The position numbers and the translations under genes are program-made. A DNA stretch of 26,857 nt from CAYONZ01 sp964405465 (lineage in GTDB: Bacteria > Bdellovibrionota > Bdellovibrionia > Bdellovibrionales > JAMPXM01), in the NCBI GenBank assembly GCA_964405465.1, contig CAYONZ010000045.1:1-26857 (forward strand). Direction: 5' to 3'. The notes under the pieces are model-generated. The model saw only the letters and a program-made list of their open reading frames with translations, had not been told where the DNA came from and ran no database searches. Positions 1-5,954 of this stretch are shown here, piece by piece (position 1 is the first letter of the stretch; each line of letters opens with the position of its first letter).

Positions 1-290
1 GTTTGTGCAGAAAAATACGCAGCCACATTTTCAATGTCGGCCTCCGAAAGCATCTGTGCCATCGGTGCCATCATCACGTCTTTTCTTTCACCACTTCGAA
101 AAGCATTGAGTTGCTTCACAAGATAGTCCTTCTTTTGTCCAGCCAAATTTGGCCAAAGTGAATTGGTGCTCACCCCTGTCTCACCATGACACCCAATACA
201 TGTGGCACCGGCTCTCTTACCAGCCTCAAGATCCGCGGCCTGACCAAAACTATTAAATCCGAAAATCAGCATCACTATAAAAATCTTCAT
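1..290 (-). CDS. Small periplasmic c-type cytochrome (class I, partial, 3' end outside window)
   Basis: About 96 codons are visible before the gene runs off the left edge. A signal peptide of about 19 residues (MKIFIVMLIFGFNSFGQAAD) is followed by one heme-binding motif, CIGCH, near residues 31-35. A Met-containing segment (MAPMAQM) sits where the distal heme ligand of cytochrome c553/c4-type domains is expected. The protein should be a soluble or tethered periplasmic electron carrier. Two ATGs are in frame, at 296 and 290; the second is chosen because AAGGAG lies 7 nt before it and only 1 nt before the first. It starts 13 nt after the diheme lipoprotein gene ends and is therefore the third gene of an operon with two other heme-motif proteins. 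Family assignment is firm; the specific partner is inferred. Confidence 0.88.
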   Translation of the reverse strand, partial: MKIFIVMLIFGFNSFGQAADLEAGKRAGATCIGCHGETGVSTNSLWPNLAGQKKDYLVKQLNAFRSGERKDVMMAPMAQMLSEADIENVAAYFSAQ

Positions 291-303
291 CTTCATTCTC
301 CTT

Positions 304-1188
304 TTACTCAAGTGCTCCGCCATCAACCCATTTACGAACGAGCTCCCGCTCTTCATCAGGCATCGGAAATCCCATCGGCATGTCTTTTTTTACGACGACA
401 CGTGTTTTAATTCCCTCAGCCATTGCCGAAGCGGTTTGATAATCCATCCAGTCTGGCAAAAATCCGGTCGGCGTGTGACATGAAGTACATCGATTCGCAA
501 AGATCGGTTGAATGTCTTTTTTGTAACTCACGACTTCACTTGCTTTCACAGGTTCTGCAACTGATGGCGGAACCGAAGGGCTCGCCGAGGGGTCAGAGGC
601 CGAACGTCTTTCCGTTCCTGAAGAATTGGCTATACCTCTTGACGGCGGTACAGGAGTCGACGGCTGCTCAACAGGAACTTCAGGAGTAACGACCGGTGGT
701 TCTATTGCCGGTGGGTTAGCTGCCGGGGGCGTTGGTTCCGCAGCGACAGGATCTGCAGAGGCAAGGTCATCAGGAGACTTTTCGAGAGCGCCATTTTTTA
801 TCCAAGCTGAAATCAAATCAATTTCTCGCGGCGAAAGCATTGCTCCCAATGGCATGTCTTTTTTCTCAACGACTCGATTGAAAATTCGATCGCGGCGTTC
901 AAAGGCCACATTGTAGCTTGTCCAATCCGGAAGCGCTCCGCCCTTTGCATGACAAAGTGTGCAGTCTTTCTGAAAAATCGGCAGAATATCTGATTTGTAG
1001 AAAGGCCCTTCAGGAGCCTTTGCCGAAGCTTTGTTTTTGGAGCCAGTCATCGCACCAGTCGACCCTGGCGCACCAGACGCGCTCGGTGGCAATTTCATGT
1101 GTTCGCCTCCACCGCAGGCTGCAACCAACAAGGCCATCACTGAAAGTGACCCCACAACTCTAGCTTTGTTTTGTAATACGCTCTTCAT
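304..1188 (-). CDS. Lipoprotein with two duplicated c-type heme modules
   Basis: The 294-aa product has a lipobox (LLVAAC, Cys about residue 25) and so should be membrane anchored on the periplasmic side. Two homologous modules of about 73 residues follow, each running from [FS]YK.DI.PIF through CxxCH to DMP[LM]G and ending WI/V..GALE. The heme motifs are CTLCH (about 76-80) and CTSCH (about 234-238); the Met in DMPxG is a likely distal heme ligand. A Pro/Ser/Ala-rich linker of about 80 residues separates the modules, and the second ends exactly at the C terminus. The ATG at 1188 has AGGAG 7 nt upstream and is preferred over an in-frame upstream start at 1209. It begins 11 nt after the barrel gene stops. 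The layout fits a two-heme relay on a flexible stalk; the function itself is inferred. Confidence 0.85.
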   Translation of the reverse strand: MKSVLQNKARVVGSLSVMALLVAACGGGEHMKLPPSASGAPGSTGAMTGSKNKASAKAPEGPFYKSDILPIFQKDCTLCHAKGGALPDWTSYNVAFERRDRIFNRVVEKKDMPLGAMLSPREIDLISAWIKNGALEKSPDDLASADPVAAEPTPPAANPPAIEPPVVTPEVPVEQPSTPVPPSRGIANSSGTERRSASDPSASPSVPPSVAEPVKASEVVSYKKDIQPIFANRCTSCHTPTGFLPDWMDYQTASAMAEGIKTRVVVKKDMPMGFPMPDEERELVRKWVDGGALE

Positions 1189-1199
1189 AAATGATCTCC

Positions 1200-2441
1200 T
1201 CATAACCAAACGTGCAAAAGCACATAGACAAATTTCGAAACAGAAGGCACCGCTCCGGCCTCGGTGATTCCTGGGCGCGTGCTAAAAGAATTCTCATAAC
1301 GGGCCGTGAGATTCATATTGCTATTGAAGTAATATCTGAAACCGGAACCATAACGCTGAAATGTATCGCCAGTAAATTCAGTGTCTGGAATAAACTCATC
1401 AACCTTGTAAACAAGAGTCCAATGATTGGTCAGATCGTAAGCTGCCTCAACCATCAAACCAAACGAACGGCTATCCACCAAAGCCGCCTGCCATGCACTT
1501 TCCCCTGACGGAATGAAATTATTAATTGGACCGTTGATACTACTTCCACTCCAACCTTTGGACCAAACGGCCTCTGACGAAATCGAACCCTTGATTCGTC
1601 CCTTGGTGAGACGATCCACTGAGAGAACCCCATAGGCCGCCGTTGCTGTTGGATTCTCTTTTGGACCTGCGGCGTTTGTTTCTGTCCGGTTCGTGCCATG
1701 AACTGAATAGCTAGCTCCCAAAAGGAGAGGCCCCGAAAAAGGAAGCACACGAATGTTCGAAATCACTCCCCAAGGAGAATACTCTGTTGCAAGAGCCGCG
1801 CCTCCAGACTGCAAACCGCTGGTCACTGCCAGGTCATAGTGCAGAACGTACGAAGGATCGCCTGAAAAATTAAATCCCGCTTCATAGTCTTTCACGGTGG
1901 TTTTGGTTTGCACTTTTGTGTAAGTGCGATGTTCATCGTTCGCGAGTCCAAACGGCGAAAGAAACCGACCTACCATCACATGTGAGAGCCACGAGTTTTC
2001 ACCTGGATCAGCCGCATAGTAGTGAAGATACGAGTCTTTAAGTCCGACCTCCATCAGCCCCAAACCATAGGAAGCCACCATCGCAGCACGAGGTGCACCC
2101 GACGCTTCATCAAAGAGCACAGGTACTCTCACAGATGGAGTTGTCGTCATAAGCAAAACGCCGCGACGTGTGTTGGTTTCACTCTTGGCTTGAACAACCT
2201 CTGCTCGAGAGTCGAGTTGAAACCACTCTTGCTTCGAATAGCGACCGACTTGATAGTCGCGCGCACCATATAGCTTTCCGTTCAAATTGCGAAGGCCTCC
2301 GCCAAGGGGGCTTTCATGGCAAACTGTGCAATTAACGTAGCCATGCTTAACCGCAAATTCAGGCCGAGCAAAAGCACGCACCGAGAATAGCGAAACACCA
2401 ACACTAAGACCTAGAGTTAAGAAAAAGAATTTTGCTTTCAT
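1200..2441 (-). CDS. Outer-membrane beta-barrel protein with an N-terminal heme-binding motif
   Basis: The 413-aa product has a signal peptide (cleavage near ARAFARP) and then CTVCH at about residues 38-42 in a short segment rich in Gly, Leu and Asn. The rest alternates polar and aromatic residues in the pattern of outer-membrane strands, for example GSGFRYYFNSNMNLTARYEN, and ends with a hydrophobic strand (FVYVLLHVWL). It resembles porin-like proteins carrying a single c-type heme at the periplasmic end; I cannot assign a named family. It is first in an operon with the diheme lipoprotein and the small cytochrome c. No strong Shine-Dalgarno precedes the ATG. The upstream spacer is shared with the divergent kinase and holds inverted repeats. 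A heme/barrel electron conduit is inference from context. Confidence 0.78.
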   Translation of the reverse strand: MKAKFFFLTLGLSVGVSLFSVRAFARPEFAVKHGYVNCTVCHESPLGGGLRNLNGKLYGARDYQVGRYSKQEWFQLDSRAEVVQAKSETNTRRGVLLMTTTPSVRVPVLFDEASGAPRAAMVASYGLGLMEVGLKDSYLHYYAADPGENSWLSHVMVGRFLSPFGLANDEHRTYTKVQTKTTVKDYEAGFNFSGDPSYVLHYDLAVTSGLQSGGAALATEYSPWGVISNIRVLPFSGPLLLGASYSVHGTNRTETNAAGPKENPTATAAYGVLSVDRLTKGRIKGSISSEAVWSKGWSGSSINGPINNFIPSGESAWQAALVDSRSFGLMVEAAYDLTNHWTLVYKVDEFIPDTEFTGDTFQRYGSGFRYYFNSNMNLTARYENSFSTRPGITEAGAVPSVSKFVYVLLHVWL

Positions 2442-2513
2442 ATGGATTCTATTTAAAGCTCTGAGCTCATTTAGGCAATGGGGTCAGTTTCAAAAAATAA
2501 AACTCACAATGAG

Positions 2514-2600
2514 TGAGACAGTTTGACTCTCGAAAATGCGGAGTCAGTCGACACTGTCTCATGATCCTGAGACGATTTGACACGTTCTAAATCGAGACAG
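2514..2600. promoter_or_regulatory. Nested inverted repeats in a divergent promoter region
   Basis: TGAGACAGT (2514-2522) is the exact reverse complement of ACTGTCTCA (2553-2561). Inside these arms TGACTC (2524-2529) pairs with GAGTCA (2541-2546). GTCTCA (2556-2561) also pairs with TGAGAC (2568-2573), so alternative pairings exist. A near-direct repeat GAGACAGTTTGAC / GAGACGATTTGAC starts at 2515 and 2569, and GAGACAG recurs at 2594. The block lies between the heme operon (minus) and the sensor kinase (plus). A dimeric regulator operator is the simplest reading; which protein binds is unknown. Confidence 0.55.
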
Positions 2601-2713
2601 GAAGATTCTCTACGGCGATGCGCCACCGGAGTGGACATTTGGGCATAAAAAAAACAGGCTTCAGAGCGAGACACAGCATTTCACCAAGGCTTCGCGATTG
2701 TCGGATTTACTTC

Positions 2714-4117
2714 ATGAATATCAGGTTAAGATCACAAGGTTCCGAAATAGACAATGGAGTGCAGGTGGAAAAAATAATTGAAAGACTATTAAAAATCCTA
2801 CCCAAAAAGGTCCATGAGGGAGCCAGCGATTCGTTTACGGCATTCACTTATTTTGTAATCAACATTTCCACACTTCTTATCTATTTTGCCTTCTATTTTC
2901 TCTACATCAAATTGAACATGCGTGAAATCTCAAATTTTTGTGCATTTGGTGAGCTGATGAGTATTACCGCATTGATCATCTTTTATCGCACGGGCCGGAC
3001 AATTGTTCCTGGTAATCTCATTATGGCCAGTGGCACATCAATATTAACATCAACGGCATTGAACTCCGGTGGGTTGCATAGCCCTGCTATTTTTTGGTTT
3101 GCTGTCACCGTTGCTCTCTCATCGTTTGTCATCAATCGAGCTTCTACGGTATTTTGGACAGTGGTCTTCATCGCCATCGTATTTGCACTCTATTTTCATG
3201 AGTTCTTTGGAGTTACCATCACCAATAGCTGGGACCCCGGGTATCTATCAATCACCCGCTTTGCACACGCGGTCGTCACACTCTTGACCATGGCAGTGTA
3301 TTCGATCACCTACCACACAATGCAGGACATGACTCGTGCAAAAATCACCAAGACTCAAGAAGCCCTCACGAGCCATCTTCAAGAAAACAAGAATCTAGTG
3401 CGCGTACTTTGCCATGACATCATGAACCCTTTGGCCATTATTGGTCTCGCTGCGCAAGTGAGAAAGGGCATGACTCAAGAGCAAATTGAAAGAAGATTAG
3501 AGCATATTCGCACCGCAGTTCAGACGACAAAGGACATCATCAATCAAGTTCGCACGTTTCAAGCCATTGAGGATGGAAAACACAAAGTCGAGTTGAGCGC
3601 GATCTCGCTTCGTGAAATGATCGAGAAAGCCAAATTCATCTTTCGAGACCAGCTCGAACAAAAAAATATCAATCTTGATTGGGACGGTGTCGATGCCACC
3701 TTGCTTGCTGAACCCATAAGTTTTAGTAACAATGTTTTGAATAACCTTGTTTCTAATGCCATTAAGTTTTCGTTTAGCGGCAGCACTATCAAAATAAAAT
3801 CCAAAGTCACTCCAGACCTGGTTCTGATCACCATTATCGATGAGGGAATAGGGATACCTGCTGATATTCTGAAAAATCTCTTTCGAACAGAAATGGAGAC
3901 ATCGCGAAAAGGCACAAATGGAGAGCCTGGCACTGGATATGGAATGCCAATCGTGAAATCCTACGTACTTGCTTATGGCGGAGAAATACAGGTTGAAAGT
4001 CGTTCACAAGACGACTACCCTTTAAATCATGGAAGCTCATTTACATTGATTCTAAAAAATGCGATGAGCGCCACCTCACCCAACAGGTCTGAGTCTGCCC
4101 CCTCAGATGCAGCCTAG
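2714..4117 (+). CDS. Membrane sensor histidine kinase (six-TM, RegB-like layout)
   Basis: About six hydrophobic segments fill residues 44-200. A conserved-looking SGGLHSP loop (about 118-124) recalls the GGxxNP loop of RegB/PrrB redox kinases. The catalytic core is complete: H-box CHDIMNPL with the phospho-acceptor His near residue 234, N-box NNLVSNAIKFS, G1 DEGIGIP and G2 GTGYGMPIVKSY. There is no fused receiver domain and no response regulator next to it, so its partner is encoded elsewhere. The frame is open from 2618, but the ATG at 2714 fits the start of similarity better; no clear ribosome site supports either. It is divergent from the heme operon and upstream of the GPx-like gene. Redox sensing is a suggestion from the loop and neighbours, not shown. 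Confidence 0.88.
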   Translation: MNIRLRSQGSEIDNGVQVEKIIERLLKILPKKVHEGASDSFTAFTYFVINISTLLIYFAFYFLYIKLNMREISNFCAFGELMSITALIIFYRTGRTIVPGNLIMASGTSILTSTALNSGGLHSPAIFWFAVTVALSSFVINRASTVFWTVVFIAIVFALYFHEFFGVTITNSWDPGYLSITRFAHAVVTLLTMAVYSITYHTMQDMTRAKITKTQEALTSHLQENKNLVRVLCHDIMNPLAIIGLAAQVRKGMTQEQIERRLEHIRTAVQTTKDIINQVRTFQAIEDGKHKVELSAISLREMIEKAKFIFRDQLEQKNINLDWDGVDATLLAEPISFSNNVLNNLVSNAIKFSFSGSTIKIKSKVTPDLVLITIIDEGIGIPADILKNLFRTEMETSRKGTNGEPGTGYGMPIVKSYVLAYGGEIQVESRSQDDYPLNHGSSFTLILKNAMSATSPNRSESAPSDAA

Positions 4118-4169
4118 TGAACACAGTAAACCAAACCATTGGGGTCTCTACTCAGAGCAAGGAATCTAT

Positions 4170-4775
4170 ATGACATTTGTAAAAAAAATTCCGACAAATC
4201 TGCTGATGATTTTTTTCGCTATTGGCATTTTATTCTTAGACCTCGCGAATGCCGCTAGTGAAAACCAGCCCGTGCCTGACAACAAACTGAGTGCAGTGGA
4301 ATCGGAGTTCTACTCTTTAAAAGCCACCAATATTGATGGAGAACTCATAGACTTTTCTAAATATAAAAATCAAGTCGTACTCATTGCCAATACGGCATCT
4401 GGATGTGGGTTCACCCCTCAATTTAAAGACCTACAAGCTTTATATGAACAAAATAAAGATCGTGGCTTTGTTGTATTGGGCTTTCCTTCTGGCGATTTTT
4501 TTCAAGAAAAATCAGAAAATTCAGAAATAAAGAAATTTTGCCAGTTCAACTATAAAGTTAATTTTCCAATGTTCACCAGAGGTCATGTGAAAGGAGCAGA
4601 GATTCAGCCGGTCTTTCAATTTCTGGTGAAAAACTCTGCTTCGAAGGCTGCTGTAAAATGGAATTTCGAAAAATTTTTGCTCAATCGCAAAGGCCAAGTT
4701 ATTGGGCGATGGTCATCAGCCACCAAGCCGAGTGATGAAGAAATCGTGCAACTCATAAATAAAAATCTTCAGTAG
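4170..4775 (+). CDS. Exported glutathione-peroxidase-family thiol peroxidase
   Basis: The 201-aa product has a signal peptide (hydrophobic core at about 10-25, cleavage near LANA) and a thioredoxin-fold GPx domain. The peroxidatic Cys is in NTASGCGFTPQF (about C79), and the Trp-Asn pair of the active site is present in VKWNFEKFLLNRKG (about 164-165). The usual FPCNQFGGQEPG segment reads FPSGDFFQEKSEN, so the usual resolving Cys and the active-site Gln are absent. It should reduce hydroperoxides in the periplasm using a non-standard thiol cycle. The ATG at 4170 follows AAGGAA by 5 nt and is preferred over an in-frame start at 4107 that overlaps the kinase gene. It may be co-transcribed with the kinase, whose stop lies 52 nt upstream. 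Confidence 0.88.
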   Translation: MTFVKKIPTNLLMIFFAIGILFLDLANAASENQPVPDNKLSAVESEFYSLKATNIDGELIDFSKYKNQVVLIANTASGCGFTPQFKDLQALYEQNKDRGFVVLGFPSGDFFQEKSENSEIKKFCQFNYKVNFPMFTRGHVKGAEIQPVFQFLVKNSASKAAVKWNFEKFLLNRKGQVIGRWSSATKPSDEEIVQLINKNLQ

Positions 4776-4894
4776 AATGTATCCCGTCGCACGCGGATTG
4801 AGTTGGATCTTACGGAAAAGTACATACAGAAGCATTTAGAGAATACGTGACATAAAGTCGAGTGGATTCAGAGGATGGACAGAGTGTATGAAAT

Positions 4895-4911
4895 GGCATT
4901 CAGAGAATGCC
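4895..4911. other. Short perfect hairpin between convergent genes
   Basis: GGCATTC (4895-4901), a 3-nt loop AGA, and GAATGCC (4905-4911) form a perfect 7-bp stem in the 162-nt spacer between the convergent GPx-like gene and the unknown minus-strand gene. There is no convincing T-run on either side (ATTTC on the minus strand), so it is at most a weak terminator. The rest of the spacer holds nothing I recognise. Confidence 0.4.
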
Positions 4912-4937
4912 TGCAAAAACATATACCGATATAACTT

Positions 4938-5906
4938 TTAGTTCCCGAGTCCTCGCTGCTCGAGATATTTAGCCAAAAGCTCAATCTCTTCGAGAGACTC
5001 CTGTGGGGAATTTAAAGAATTAAAGGCTTTGCCAAGTTGTGAATCAATTCCCCAAAATAAAACCGTTTGTGAAAAGAGCTCATCTAAATGAACTTTTCCT
5101 AATGACGACAATTGATCTCGAGCAGACTTTCCCTCTTTTCGCAAAATCGCACCTGTAAAAACAGCCTTGAGGTATTTAAGTAAATGAACACAGTTCGAAT
5201 TCATGTCTGAAATTCCATACTCAAACTCCTTGCGAAAAACCGGATCACTCACCAATAAACTTTGTATAAAGGGAGCCTCCACAAGTGGTTTCATCAGGCG
5301 ACAAAAGCCAATTTGCCCTCTCGCCATTTCAGGTCGACTAAAAAAATGATCTGCATGAATAAGATCGTGAAGTACAAACCCAAATGGATCCCGCTCACCT
5401 TCAACCAATTGCGCCAACTGTTCTCGTTTCACGAGAACAGTGACACATCGTCTTCCCTTTGTCTGTAAAGACAACACTTCATAAGGAGTTGGAACATGCA
5501 GCATGAGGTCCAGAGGATACTGATCGTTGGCCCACATCGCCAGGGTTTGGTGCACAGATCTTGGCACACCCTTTAGTGAAATACGGGACAAAACTTCAAG
5601 CCCACTACGGTATTTATCAATGCGCTCAATCGCACGACTGGAAGCAAATTTAACCTTAAGCCATTCTAGGCCTCTCGATTCATGAACCGCAGTTTTGAAA
5701 TCAAATAGTGGACCACCCAAAGCCTTTCGGGAAGATCTCACCAGAGCGTAGTTTAAAACATAACACGCCACAAACTCTGCAGAGCCAATCTCACCTGACT
5801 CCCAAAGACTACAAAGTGAAGGTAAATCTTGAAAGACTAAATCTGCCTCGGCCTCAAGTTGTTGAACATTTGCCATCTGATGTCGATATCGACCTGGGCG
5901 ATACAT
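4938..5906 (-). CDS. Unknown protein with a His-rich HDLIHADH motif
   Basis: I do not recognise this 322-aa protein. It has no signal peptide or membrane segment, so it is probably cytoplasmic. A cluster of three histidines and two aspartates, HDLIHADHFF at about 180-189 (H180-x3-H184-x2-H187), resembles a metal-binding or hydrolase-like helix, but no family can be named. The N terminus (MYRPGRYRHQM) offers two starts, M1 at 5906 (GGGGA about 9 nt upstream) and M11 at 5876. It lies 48 nt after the stop of the hybrid sensor with no obvious terminator between, so it may be the last gene of the ECF sigma operon. Confidence 0.7.
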   Translation of the reverse strand: MYRPGRYRHQMANVQQLEAEADLVFQDLPSLCSLWESGEIGSAEFVACYVLNYALVRSSRKALGGPLFDFKTAVHESRGLEWLKVKFASSRAIERIDKYRSGLEVLSRISLKGVPRSVHQTLAMWANDQYPLDLMLHVPTPYEVLSLQTKGRRCVTVLVKREQLAQLVEGERDPFGFVLHDLIHADHFFSRPEMARGQIGFCRLMKPLVEAPFIQSLLVSDPVFRKEFEYGISDMNSNCVHLLKYLKAVFTGAILRKEGKSARDQLSSLGKVHLDELFSQTVLFWGIDSQLGKAFNSLNSPQESLEEIELLAKYLEQRGLGN

Positions 5907-5954
5907 AGAAAAAAATCCCCAACTAAAAAATGAGTTCCAACATGCACCCTTATA

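Noticed and set aside
4776..4937. Possible small gene or RNA between the GPx-like gene and the unknown gene
   Set aside because: No frame of convincing content; only a short hairpin without a T-run.
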